Part shown: positions 38,032 through 45,332 of the stretch, piece after piece
Numbering within the stretch: the first letter of the stretch is position 1
Layout: each line of letters starts with the position of its first letter
Origin: Allopontixanthobacter sediminis
GTDB lineage: Bacteria; Pseudomonadota; Alphaproteobacteria; Sphingomonadales; Sphingomonadaceae
DNA length: 64,000 nucleotides
Assembly (NCBI RefSeq): GCF_009828115.1
Contig: NZ_WTYL01000001.1
Span: 310,001-374,000, forward strand
Direction: 5' to 3'
Translations under genes and position numbers: made by a program
The notes under the pieces: generated by a model
Told to the model about the DNA's origin: nothing
Database searches by the model: none
The model's input: the letters and a program-made list of their open reading frames with translations, nothing else

Positions 38032-39477
38032 ATGGTCAAATTGAAAGACGTCTACCCGCTGTACCTCAACAACAAGGCGGCGCAGCCCAACACCGATCTC
38101 GAAGTGCGCGACAAATTCACCGGCGAGGTCGCCTTTCGCACCGCGCTGGCGACGCCCGATGTGATCGAGGAAGCGATTGCCGGCGCAGTGCGGGCGGCGG
38201 AACCGATGGCGCGGCTGGCGAGCTATGAAAAGCAGGACGTGCTGACCCACTGCGTCTCGCGGTTCCGAGAACGGTTCGACGAGCTCGCCTATTCGCTATG
38301 CGTCGAGGCGGGCAAGCCGATCAAGGACGCGGAGGGCGAGGTCACCCGCCTGATCGACACCTTCCGCATCGCCGCCGAAGAAGCGACGCGCAATTACGGC
38401 GAGGTCCAGCCGCTGGATATCTCGGCGCGGGCCAAGGGCTATATGGGGATGTGGAAACGGGTGCCGATCGGGCCCTGCAGCTTCATTTCCCCGTTCAATT
38501 TCCCGCTCAACCTGGCGGCGCACAAGATCGCCCCGGCAATTGCAATGGGCTGTCCGTTCGTGATGAAGCCGGCCAGCCTGACGCCGCTGGGCGCGATTAT
38601 CATGGGCGAGGTGCTGGCCGAATGCGACGCGCTGCCCGAAGGCGCGTTTTCCATCCTGCCCGCCAGCCGCGACGGGGCCGACCTGTTCACCACCGACGAA
38701 CGGCTGAAGCTGCTTAGTTTTACCGGATCGCCGGGCGTTGGCTGGAAACTGAAGTCGAAGGCCGGGAAGAAGAAGGTCATCCTCGAGCTTGGCGGCAACG
38801 CGGCGGTGATCGTCGACAAGGATGCCGATCTGGACCACGCGCTGGAACGGATCATCTTCGGCGCGTTCTACCAATCCGGCCAAAGCTGCATTGGCGTCCA
38901 GCGGATCATCATTCACGACGATATCTATGACCGCTTCAAGGACATGCTCGTCGCCAAGACCAAGACGCTGGTGTCCGGCGATCCCAAGGACCGCGAAACA
39001 TTCATCGGACCGATGATCTCGGATAAGGAAGCCGGCCGCCTGAAAGGCTGGATCGATGACGCAGTCTCCGCCGGGGCAACGCTGCTGTGCGGCGGCGAGT
39101 GCGAGGGCAACATGCTGCAGGCGACGTTGCTGGAAAATGTGCCGCGCGATTGCGACGCAAGCCGCGAAGAAGCTTTCGGTCCGCTCGCCAACTTGTCGCG
39201 CTTCTCCGAATTCGCGGACGCCATGGAACAGGTGAACGACAGCAGGTTCGGCCTGCAGGCGGGTATCTTCACCCGCGACATCCATCAGGTGCTGGATGCG
39301 TGGGACGTGCTGGATGTCGGCGGTGTGGTGGTGAACGACGTCTCGTCCTACCGGGTCGACAACATGCCTTACGGCGGGGTCAAGGATTCCGGCTTAGGTC
39401 GGGAGGGCATCCGCTTTGCGATGGAAGACATGAGCGAGATCCGCAATCTGATCATCCGGCGCGAAAGCGCAGGGTAG
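38032..39477 (+). CDS. NAD(P)-dependent aldehyde dehydrogenase
   Basis: This 481-residue aldehyde dehydrogenase oxidises an aldehyde to an acid. The catalytic cysteine is C286 in SGQSCIGVQR and the general base is E252 in ILELGGNA. The ISPFNFPLNL and MKPASLTPL cofactor segments are typical. It directly follows the TPP enzyme with a 25-base gap, suggesting that the TPP enzyme produces or consumes an aldehyde that this enzyme handles. The specific substrate is unknown. It converges with a small hypothetical gene 18 bases downstream. Confidence 0.93.
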   Translation: MVKLKDVYPLYLNNKAAQPNTDLEVRDKFTGEVAFRTALATPDVIEEAIAGAVRAAEPMARLASYEKQDVLTHCVSRFRERFDELAYSLCVEAGKPIKDAEGEVTRLIDTFRIAAEEATRNYGEVQPLDISARAKGYMGMWKRVPIGPCSFISPFNFPLNLAAHKIAPAIAMGCPFVMKPASLTPLGAIIMGEVLAECDALPEGAFSILPASRDGADLFTTDERLKLLSFTGSPGVGWKLKSKAGKKKVILELGGNAAVIVDKDADLDHALERIIFGAFYQSGQSCIGVQRIIIHDDIYDRFKDMLVAKTKTLVSGDPKDRETFIGPMISDKEAGRLKGWIDDAVSAGATLLCGGECEGNMLQATLLENVPRDCDASREEAFGPLANLSRFSEFADAMEQVNDSRFGLQAGIFTRDIHQVLDAWDVLDVGGVVVNDVSSYRVDNMPYGGVKDSGLGREGIRFAMEDMSEIRNLIIRRESAG

Positions 39478-39495
39478 GGGCTGTTGCACGGTGCA

Positions 39496-39855
39496 TCACG
39501 CATCCTGCAGCAGCAGCAGTTCGGCCTTCACCACCAGACGGATATCCGGGAGCATCGTGTGATCCACCGACAGGATTTCTGCGTCCGCGACCAATTGGCC
39601 GGGAATGGAGAATTCGTGGTCGGGCAATTCCGCGATGAAAAGTTCTCCGGCCTTTGCCGCCCGGATGCCTTCGAACACCATTTCGACCGAATGCCGCGCG
39701 CCTGAGAAGGTTATGCTGGCCCACGCCTGTTCGGAGTGCCGCAAGATTTGCGCTTCACCCCCGGCGAGTGCGGCCAGGGCCTCACGGAGTTTCTCACCGG
39801 GGCCGCGCCGAGTACCGCGCGCCGGACGAACGTCGATTGCGCTTTCAACCGACAT
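39496..39855 (-). CDS. Conserved hypothetical protein, 119 aa
   Basis: I do not recognise a named family. The 119-residue product is cytosolic with no signal or membrane segment, and looks like an alpha/beta fold with a central ITFSGARHSVEMVFEG strand pair. The ATG at 39855 has AGGAGA at the right distance; the longer open frame to 40131 is a shadow of the neighbour's frame. It overlaps the upstream small gene by 11 bases, so the two are translationally coupled and probably work together. Similar small proteins seem familiar from sphingomonads, but I cannot verify this. Confidence 0.7.
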   Translation of the reverse strand: MSVESAIDVRPARGTRRGPGEKLREALAALAGGEAQILRHSEQAWASITFSGARHSVEMVFEGIRAAKAGELFIAELPDHEFSIPGQLVADAEILSVDHTMLPDIRLVVKAELLLLQDA

Positions 39856-40048
39856 GCGCATTCTCCTGGTTGGAACCATCCTGATAGCGCTCGATGAATT
39901 GCTCGACCCGCCGCGTTGTTCGGGAGCGCGGCGTTCGGCCATTGCGGAGATCCAGTACGAAGCGCGGATCATGCGTGGCCAGGCGGCCAAATTTGGTTGC
40001 GGCCATATCGGTCTGGCGTAGGAATTTTTCGATCGTACGAATGAGCAT
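39845..40048 (-). CDS. Small helix-turn-helix-like protein, 67 aa
   Basis: This 67-residue basic protein begins MLIRTIEKFLRQTDMAATKF and continues through GRLATHDPRFVLDLRNGR to RRVEQFIERY. The helical pattern, with an invariant-looking DPRFV and DLRNGR, suggests a compact DNA-binding or nucleoid-type helix-turn-helix. The start at 40048 has GAGGG upstream; 35 residues of open frame before it are not supported. It overlaps the 119-residue gene and is divergent from the S24 repressor across 147 bases of palindrome-rich DNA, so it may be under that repressor's control. Confidence 0.68.
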   Translation of the reverse strand: MLIRTIEKFLRQTDMAATKFGRLATHDPRFVLDLRNGRTPRSRTTRRVEQFIERYQDGSNQENAHVG

Positions 40049-40081
40049 GCGGCCCTCATTTGATGTTGGTTCGACAAAAAT

Positions 40082-40106
40082 GGGTTGTCGTTTGATCGGG
40101 CAACCC
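40082..40106. repeat. Inverted repeat GGGTTG...CAACCC
   Basis: A six-base perfect inverted repeat with a 13-base spacer lies in the divergent intergenic region, about 35-58 bases upstream of the small HTH-like gene. It is a candidate operator; the function is unproven. Confidence 0.35.
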
Positions 40107-40114
40107 GCTGAATA

Positions 40115-40132
40115 GTTGGCGATTCGGCCAAC
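40115..40132. promoter_or_regulatory. Palindrome GTTGGC-N6-GCCAAC, candidate operator
   Basis: A perfect 6+6 inverted repeat with a six-base spacer sits between the divergent small genes and the S24 repressor gene. Its 18-base size suits a dimeric helix-turn-helix protein. Which protein binds is unknown. Confidence 0.45.
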
Positions 40133-40154
40133 TCCCCAGTCGTTGCCCTTCAAA

Positions 40155-40192
40155 TCCTACTTGTCTAGGAAAAATACATCGTCTAAGTAGGA
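40155..40192 (+). promoter_or_regulatory. Inverted repeat covering the S24 repressor ribosome-binding site
   Basis: TCCTACTT (40155-40162) and AAGTAGGA (40185-40192) are perfect eight-base arms around 22 bases. The right arm contains the TAGGA that serves as ribosome-binding site for the ATG at 40196. It could be a protein operator for autorepression, or an RNA hairpin that hides the start if transcription begins upstream. Confidence 0.5.
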
Positions 40193-40195
40193 AAT

Positions 40196-40876
40196 ATGAT
40201 GCGACCACACGGTATAAATAGTTCGGACCCGCGGCAGCGGCTGCTTGCGCTCTCCCAGGAGAGGGGCACCAGCCTGTCGGCACTTTCACGCCTCATTGGG
40301 AGAAACGAGACGTATTTACAGCAGTTTATTCGTAAAGGCAGTCCGAAGCACCTGCTCGAAAGCGATCGCCGCACTTTGGCGGAGTTCTTCGGCGTGGCGG
40401 AATCGGAAATTGGCGGGCCGGAGGAAATTTCCTATAATCCATCCGTCAAATTGCCTCTTTCGGCGCAGGATCAGGAGTGGATCATGGTTCCGCGGCTGCC
40501 GCTTGGTGCTTCTGCCGGGCCGGGTTCGGTCTCGTCCAACGAGCTTCCGTTCGGCAATTTCGGGTTTTCCCGCCGCTGGCTGCGGGAACAGGGGCTGGAA
40601 GCGGCCCAACTTTCGGCCATCCGGGTGGAAGGCGATTCGATGGAACCGTTGCTCCGCGCCGGGGATGAGATCCTGGTCGACCGCGCACCGCGTCCGTTTC
40701 GTGACGGCGTCCATGTCGTCCGGTTGGGTGATACGCTGGTGGTCAAACGCGTGGCGGCCCTCGGGGCGGGGCGGCTGTCGCTGCTGAGCCAGAACATGGC
40801 TTATCCGCCGGTCGAAGTCGGTGCGGACGAGGTCGAAATCATAGGCCGGGTCGTTTGGAAGAGCGGACGACTATGA
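40196..40876 (+). CDS. S24/LexA-like repressor with helix-turn-helix and self-cleavage domain
   Basis: This 226-residue regulator has an N-terminal helix-turn-helix (SLSALSRLIGRNETYLQQFI) and a C-terminal S24 peptidase domain, as in LexA and the CI phage repressors. The Ser/Lys dyad is S148 in GDSMEPLL and K184 in LVVKRVA. It could respond to RecA or another signal by self-cleavage, but no canonical Ala-Gly cleavage site is obvious in the linker. No phage genes adjoin it. ATGs at 40196 and 40199 are both possible. Regulation by the flanking palindromes is likely. Confidence 0.9.
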   Translation: MMRPHGINSSDPRQRLLALSQERGTSLSALSRLIGRNETYLQQFIRKGSPKHLLESDRRTLAEFFGVAESEIGGPEEISYNPSVKLPLSAQDQEWIMVPRLPLGASAGPGSVSSNELPFGNFGFSRRWLREQGLEAAQLSAIRVEGDSMEPLLRAGDEILVDRAPRPFRDGVHVVRLGDTLVVKRVAALGAGRLSLLSQNMAYPPVEVGADEVEIIGRVVWKSGRL

Positions 40877-40931
40877 TCACCGGATGGGCGCCGACGTTGC
40901 AATCACGCCGGAGAAACGCCAGATCGCTGCC

Positions 40932-41612
40932 ATGACCGAGACCAACCCGACCGAAACCAGGCAGCCCCCGATGCGCGCGGCAATCCTGCCTGTCACTCCG
41001 CTCCAGCAAAACTGCAGCCTGATCTGGTGCACCGCCACCATGAAGGGCGCGCTGGTCGATCCCGGCGGCGACCTCGATATGCTGAAGGCAGCGGTTGCCA
41101 AATCGGGCGTCTCGCTGGAGAAAATCCTCGTGACCCACGGCCATATCGACCATTGCGGCGAGGCGGGTGTGCTGGCGAAGGAACTCGGCCTTAAAATTGA
41201 AGGACCGCATGAAGCGGACCGGTTCTGGATCTCACGGCTCGATGAAGACGGCCGGAAATACGGTATCAACGGCCAAGTGTTCGAACCCGACCGCTGGCTG
41301 TCGGACGGGGACACGGTGACCGTGGGCGACCTGACACTCGACGTGATCCATTGCCCCGGCCATACGCCCGGACACGTCGTATTCTACCACGCGCCGAGCA
41401 AGTTCGCGATTGTCGGAGATGTGCTGTTCCAGGGATCAATCGGGCGAACCGACTTCCCGATGGGCAACCACCAGGACCTGCTCGACGCGATCACCGGCAA
41501 GCTGTGGCCGCTGGGCGGGGATGTGACCTTCATACCCGGACACGGCCCGATCAGCACCTTCGGCCAGGAACGCAAGACCAACCAGTTCGTCAGCGACCAC
41601 GCCCTAGGCTGA
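40932..41612 (+). CDS. Metallo-beta-lactamase-fold hydrolase (GloB-like)
   Basis: This 226-residue protein has the MBL metal motif THGHIDH, a further histidine in CPGHTPGHVV, the bridging aspartate in IVGDVLF and the last histidine in IPGHGPIS. It resembles YcbL/GloB-type glyoxalase II-like hydrolases that cleave thioesters such as S-lactoylglutathione. The start is uncertain: ATGs at 40884, 40932 and 40971 are possible and none has a well-spaced ribosome-binding site. The conserved domain begins near 40971. It lies close after the S24 gene and may be cotranscribed. Confidence 0.9.
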   Translation: MTETNPTETRQPPMRAAILPVTPLQQNCSLIWCTATMKGALVDPGGDLDMLKAAVAKSGVSLEKILVTHGHIDHCGEAGVLAKELGLKIEGPHEADRFWISRLDEDGRKYGINGQVFEPDRWLSDGDTVTVGDLTLDVIHCPGHTPGHVVFYHAPSKFAIVGDVLFQGSIGRTDFPMGNHQDLLDAITGKLWPLGGDVTFIPGHGPISTFGQERKTNQFVSDHALG

Positions 41613-41617
41613 GGGGA

Positions 41618-42010
41618 TTACATCACCTGCAGGGGTATCAGCGTGGCAACGATCGCCAGCCCGAGCAGCGTCAGCATGGTAACAAGGGTGCCGATCATCC
41701 GGCCCTTGCCGAAGCGGCCATCGTCCATTCCCAATCCGTGCGCGATCCGCCCGAGCATATAGATGGCCGCGACATAGGCGAGCCAGTTGCCGCCTTTGCC
41801 GGTCATCTCGATGCCGGCGATCAGGATAAGCACGAAGGGGGTGTTCTCGACGAAATTCGCATGCGCCCGCATCCGCCGGATCACCTTGTCGTTACCGCCA
41901 TCGCCGATGCTGACTTTCTCCGACCCGCGGACTTGCCCCACACGGATGCTGAGCCAGATGGCAAGGATCGCCGCCGCGGCGGCGGCAGTTAGCGTGACGG
42001 GTAGCAGCAT
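41618..42010 (-). CDS. MAPEG family membrane protein
   Basis: This 130-residue integral membrane protein with four predicted helices belongs to the MAPEG family (membrane-associated proteins in eicosanoid and glutathione metabolism). The signature region RRMRAHANFVENTPFVLI is clear, with an arginine-rich cytosolic loop. Bacterial members often have glutathione transferase or peroxidase activity, but the substrate is unknown here. The ATG at 42010 follows AGGGGAA. It converges with the MBL hydrolase gene. Confidence 0.9.
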   Translation of the reverse strand: MLLPVTLTAAAAAAILAIWLSIRVGQVRGSEKVSIGDGGNDKVIRRMRAHANFVENTPFVLILIAGIEMTGKGGNWLAYVAAIYMLGRIAHGLGMDDGRFGKGRMIGTLVTMLTLLGLAIVATLIPLQVM

Positions 42011-42060
42011 GGAAATTCCCCTGTGATTGGTTTCAACCTGCTACCGATATGTTCGGCGGC

Positions 42061-42088
42061 TTGCAACTGCCAGCGAATCCGCTATAGG
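42061..42088 (+). promoter_or_regulatory. Probable promoter of rpmF and the plsX operon
   Basis: A TTGCAA hexamer (42061-42066) and a TATAGG hexamer (42083-42088) are spaced by 16 bases, followed by the GC-rich run common after -10 elements in sphingomonads. This implies a leader of about 115 bases before rpmF. Nothing else is recognisable in 42011-42209. Confidence 0.45.
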
Positions 42089-42209
42089 CCGCGCCTTCGC
42101 CGTTTGGACGGATCAGGAAACTGCGCAGGGCCGTTGGCCTTGTGCGATCTTCGACCTTCGCCTAGAGCGGCCCGTGAAACTGATTAACCTATAGAAGCAG
42201 GCTTCTCCA

Positions 42210-42389
42210 ATGGCTGTCCCTAAACGTAAAGTATCCCCGCACCGCCGCGGCAACCGTCGCAGCCATGATTCGCTGAAGGTTGAGGCATTCCATGAATGCA
42301 ACAATTGTGGCGAATTGAAGCGTCCGCACAATCTGTGCAACGCCTGTGGTCATTACAACGGTCGTGAGATCGTTGCGGTCGGACTCTGA
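42210..42389 (+). CDS. rpmF: 50S ribosomal protein L32
   Basis: This 59-residue protein begins [20 protein letters not shown] and carries paired cysteines in CNNCGE and CNACGH, the zinc-binding type of L32. The ATG is at 42210 and TGA at 42387-42389. It is a small structural protein of the large ribosomal subunit. Its position just upstream of plsX-fabH is the classic bacterial arrangement linking ribosome and fatty-acid synthesis. The DUF177/YceD gene often found before rpmF is absent here. Confidence 0.97.
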   Translation: MAVPKRKVSPHRRGNRRSHDSLKVEAFHECNNCGELKRPHNLCNACGHYNGREIVAVGL

Positions 42390-42429
42390 TTTCCGCCCAA
42401 AAACCCCGAAGTAACCGGAGTAAGTGCTG

Positions 42430-43470
42430 ATGAGCCTCCCGCGTATCGCGATTGATGCGATGGGCGGTGATGTAGGCGTGCGTGTGATGATCGACGGCGC
42501 GGCAGAAGCCCGCCGCCATCATGACCGGTTCAAATTCCTGCTCGTGGGTGATGAAGCGCGGATCAGCACTGCTCTGGAATCGCACCCGAACCTGCGCGAA
42601 GCGTCCGAAATCCTCCATTGCGAAGATGTGGTCGGCGGTGACGAAAAGCCGACCCAGGCTCTGCGCCGGGCCAAGACGACATCGATGGGTCTCGCGGTAA
42701 ACGCGGTCAAACGTGGCGATGCCGGGGCGGCTGTCAGCGCGGGAAACACCGGCGCGCTTATGGCGATGAGCAAGTTGGCGCTGCGGACCATGCCGGGCAT
42801 TGACCGGCCCGCGCTCGCGGCGCTGTTGCCGACCCTGGGCGAGAATGACGTGATCATGCTCGACCTTGGGGCAAACACCGAATGCGATGCCCGCAATCTG
42901 GTGCAATTCGCGATCATGGGCGCAGCCTATTCCCGCATCGTGACTGGCCGCGAAGCCCCGCGCGTGCGGCTCCTCAACATCGGTACCGAGGAAATGAAGG
43001 GCACCGACCAGCTCCAGGTCGCCGCGGCCCAGTTGCGCGCCGCCACCGGGCTGGCGATGAGCTTCGATGGCTATATCGAAGCCGACAAGATCAACCGCGG
43101 CGAAGTGGATGTCGTGGTCTCCGACGGATTTTCCGGTAACATTGCACTGAAGGCGATCGAGGGCGCCGCCCGTTTCGTGACCGACCTGCTGCGCAACGCA
43201 TTCACCAGTTCGCTGCGCTCCAAGATCGGCTTCCTTGTTTCGCGGCCCGCCACCGAATTGCTCAAGCACCATCTCGATCCCAACAACCACAACGGCGCGG
43301 TCTTCCTCGGCCTCAACGGGGTCGTGGTGAAAAGCCACGGCAGCGCGACGGCAGGCGGTGTGGCCAACGCGGTAATGGTGGCAGCGCGCTTGCTCGAAGA
43401 AGACCTGACGCAACGCATCGCCGCCGACATGGCCGCGCTCGGCGAAGACCGCCTGCGCGACTCCAAATGA
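42430..43470 (+). CDS. plsX: Phosphate acyltransferase
   Basis: PlsX makes acyl-phosphate from acyl-ACP for phospholipid synthesis. The 346-residue protein has typical blocks: [12 protein letters not shown] at the start, [13 protein letters not shown] and [15 protein letters not shown]. The ATG at 42430 is favoured because GGAG at 42417-42420 is nine bases away; a GTG at 42424 would be too close. It overlaps fabH by four bases, so the two lipid enzymes are coupled. Confidence 0.96.
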   Translation: MSLPRIAIDAMGGDVGVRVMIDGAAEARRHHDRFKFLLVGDEARISTALESHPNLREASEILHCEDVVGGDEKPTQALRRAKTTSMGLAVNAVKRGDAGAAVSAGNTGALMAMSKLALRTMPGIDRPALAALLPTLGENDVIMLDLGANTECDARNLVQFAIMGAAYSRIVTGREAPRVRLLNIGTEEMKGTDQLQVAAAQLRAATGLAMSFDGYIEADKINRGEVDVVVSDGFSGNIALKAIEGAARFVTDLLRNAFTSSLRSKIGFLVSRPATELLKHHLDPNNHNGAVFLGLNGVVVKSHGSATAGGVANAVMVAARLLEEDLTQRIAADMAALGEDRLRDSK

Positions 43471-44432
43471 TCCGTTCGGTTATCTGCGGAAGCGGTTCGG
43501 CCTTGCCCGGCAAGGCGGTAACCAACGCGGAACTCGCGGAGCGCGTCGACACCAGCGACGAGTGGATTGTGGAGCGCACCGGAATTCGGCAGCGCTACAT
43601 CGCATCGGACGGTGAGACGACCGGTACCCTCGCGATCGAGGCCGCGCGCAAAGCACTTTCAGCGGCCGGCATGGAAGCGTCCTCGATCGATCTGATAGTG
43701 CTGGCTACCGCCACGCCGGACCAGACCTTTCCCGCCACGGCCACCAAGGTCCAGCATGAACTGGGCTGCAATGGCGCGATCGCGTTCGATGTCGCGGCGG
43801 TGTGTTCGGGTTTTCTCTACGCCATGGCAACCGCGGATTCCATGCTCCGGACTGGCATGGCAAAACGCGCACTGGTGATCGGGGCGGAGACGTTCAGCCG
43901 CATCCTCGACTGGGAAGACCGGACCACCTGCGTCCTGTTCGGTGACGGTGCCGGCGCGATCGTGCTCGAAGCGCGCGAAGTGGAAGACGGCGGACCGGGC
44001 ATCATCGCCACCAAATTGCACGCTGACGGTGCGCACGGAGAGCTGCTGTACGTCGACGGCGGTCCGTCGACCACCGGCACCGTCGGCAAACTGCGCATGA
44101 AGGGCCGCGAAGTTTTCCGTCATGCCGTGGTCAATCTGTCTGCCGTATTGAGCGAGACCTTGGCGGATACTGGACTGACGCCGGACGACATCGACTGGGT
44201 TGTGCCGCATCAGGCCAACGCCCGCATCCTCGATGCTACGGCGCGGAAATTGGGCCTTCCGCCGCAAAAAGTCATTGTAACTGTTGACCAACATGCCAAC
44301 ACTTCGGCAGCGTCGGTGCCGCTGGCGTTCGATGTTGCGGTCAAGGATGGACGGATCAAGAGCGGTGATCTGGTCATGTTCGAAGCGATGGGCGGCGGCT
44401 TTACCTGGGGCGCCAGCCTGGTCCGCATGTAG
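43467..44432 (+). CDS. fabH: 3-oxoacyl-ACP synthase III
   Basis: FabH starts fatty-acid chains by condensing acetyl-CoA with malonyl-ACP. The 321-residue protein has the Cys-His-Asn triad: C113 in [10 protein letters not shown], histidine in VPHQANARI and asparagine in [10 protein letters not shown]. The N-terminal region contains [14 protein letters not shown], typical of KAS III. It is translationally coupled to plsX and followed after 167 bases by ihfA, which has its own promoter. Confidence 0.97.
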   Translation: MIRSVICGSGSALPGKAVTNAELAERVDTSDEWIVERTGIRQRYIASDGETTGTLAIEAARKALSAAGMEASSIDLIVLATATPDQTFPATATKVQHELGCNGAIAFDVAAVCSGFLYAMATADSMLRTGMAKRALVIGAETFSRILDWEDRTTCVLFGDGAGAIVLEAREVEDGGPGIIATKLHADGAHGELLYVDGGPSTTGTVGKLRMKGREVFRHAVVNLSAVLSETLADTGLTPDDIDWVVPHQANARILDATARKLGLPPQKVIVTVDQHANTSAASVPLAFDVAVKDGRIKSGDLVMFEAMGGGFTWGASLVRM

Positions 44433-44517
44433 CGGATGACGCTCCTGTCGGCGGGTTAGGGTTGATCGAGGCCCCAAAAAAACAAGCGGGTGTGCACGTT
44501 TTTTAGCCGGTTAGCTG

Positions 44518-44546
44518 TTGTTAAGTGGCGATTAGATATGTATTAT
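44518..44546 (+). promoter_or_regulatory. Strong-looking promoter of ihfA
   Basis: TTGTTA (44518-44523) and TATTAT (44541-44546) are separated by exactly 17 bases in a stretch far richer in A+T than its surroundings. Just downstream an imperfect palindrome (GTAT, eight bases, ATAC) overlaps the -10 element and may be an operator. The leader to ihfA is about 48 bases. Confidence 0.65.
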
Positions 44547-44599
44547 ATAACATACATCTATTCAACGGGTCGCGCCTTTGAAGAACAAGGAGGACCTGC

Positions 44600-44899
44600 A
44601 TGATGCGTTCAGTGGGCACGTTGACCCGAGCGGATTTGGCGGAAACCATAAATCGCAAGTTGGGTTTTTCCCGGGCCGAGTCGCTCGGTCTCGTCGAAGC
44701 GATCCTCGAGAAAATTTGTGCTGCCATGACACACGGCGAGAACGTCAAGATCTCGGGCTTTGGCAGTTTTGTTCTGCGCGACAAGAAAGAACGGGTCGGT
44801 CGTAATCCCAAGACCGGCGTGGAAGTTCCCATCACCCCGCGCCGCGTCATGACCTTCCGGGCCAGCCAATTGCTCAAGGACCGAATAGCGAAGGGATGA
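44600..44899 (+). CDS. ihfA: Integration host factor subunit alpha
   Basis: IHF alpha pairs with IHF beta to bend DNA sharply. The 99-residue protein has the HU/IHF fold, beginning with the helix [17 protein letters not shown], then [17 protein letters not shown] and the DNA-intercalating arm [15 protein letters not shown] leading MMRSVG is slightly longer than E. coli IhfA; both ATGs are possible. An AAGGAGGA ribosome-binding site precedes it. It is followed by a MerR-type gene four bases later. Confidence 0.95.
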   Translation: MMRSVGTLTRADLAETINRKLGFSRAESLGLVEAILEKICAAMTHGENVKISGFGSFVLRDKKERVGRNPKTGVEVPITPRRVMTFRASQLLKDRIAKG

Positions 44900-44903
44900 C
44901 CGG

Positions 44904-45323
44904 ATGAGGGCCAAATTTACCGACGGAAAGGACGAGGGTGCCCTGCGCACCATCGGCGAGGTCAGTGCGGCGCTGGGGATCAAGACACACGTGCTGCGGT
45001 ATTGGGAACAGCAATTCCCCACCCTGCAGCCGCTGAAACGCAGTGGTCGCCGCTATTACCGGCCCGAAGATATCGCCCTGCTGGAGACGATCGACAGGTT
45101 GGTCAATCGCGACGGTTACACGCTCAAGGGCGCGCAGCAGGCGCTGAAGGATCGGCGGGACACGCCTTTGGCCGGGCAGCATCCCGATCATGTTGCCGCG
45201 GAACTCGCGCCGGAACTGTCGGTCGACGACGCGGTAACGCATCCCGGCGGCGAAGTTCCGGCTCAGGTAATTACCCGTCTGAAATCGATCCGGTCCACAC
45301 TCGCGCAGGCTCTCGAGGCCTGA
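44904..45323 (+). CDS. MerR family transcriptional regulator
   Basis: This 139-residue protein has a MerR-type winged helix-turn-helix (LRTIGEVSAALGIKTHVLRY then WEQQFPTLQPLKRSG). No cysteine cluster for metal sensing is visible, and the C-terminal part is short and variable. A MerR gene after ihfA is a recurrent alphaproteobacterial arrangement. Its targets are unknown. It converges with smc, ten bases apart. Confidence 0.92.
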   Translation: MRAKFTDGKDEGALRTIGEVSAALGIKTHVLRYWEQQFPTLQPLKRSGRRYYRPEDIALLETIDRLVNRDGYTLKGAQQALKDRRDTPLAGQHPDHVAAELAPELSVDDAVTHPGGEVPAQVITRLKSIRSTLAQALEA

Positions 45324-45332
45324 AGCTTTTGC

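Noticed and set aside
40196-40876. Prophage remnant because of the S24 repressor
   Set aside because: No integrase, structural, lysis genes or attachment sites nearby, and flanking genes are ordinary chromosomal genes with normal composition.
42011-42209. DUF177/YceD gene or tRNA upstream of rpmF
   Set aside because: No open frame of adequate length on either strand and no cloverleaf pattern or TTCGA loop. Only a promoter-like pair is visible.
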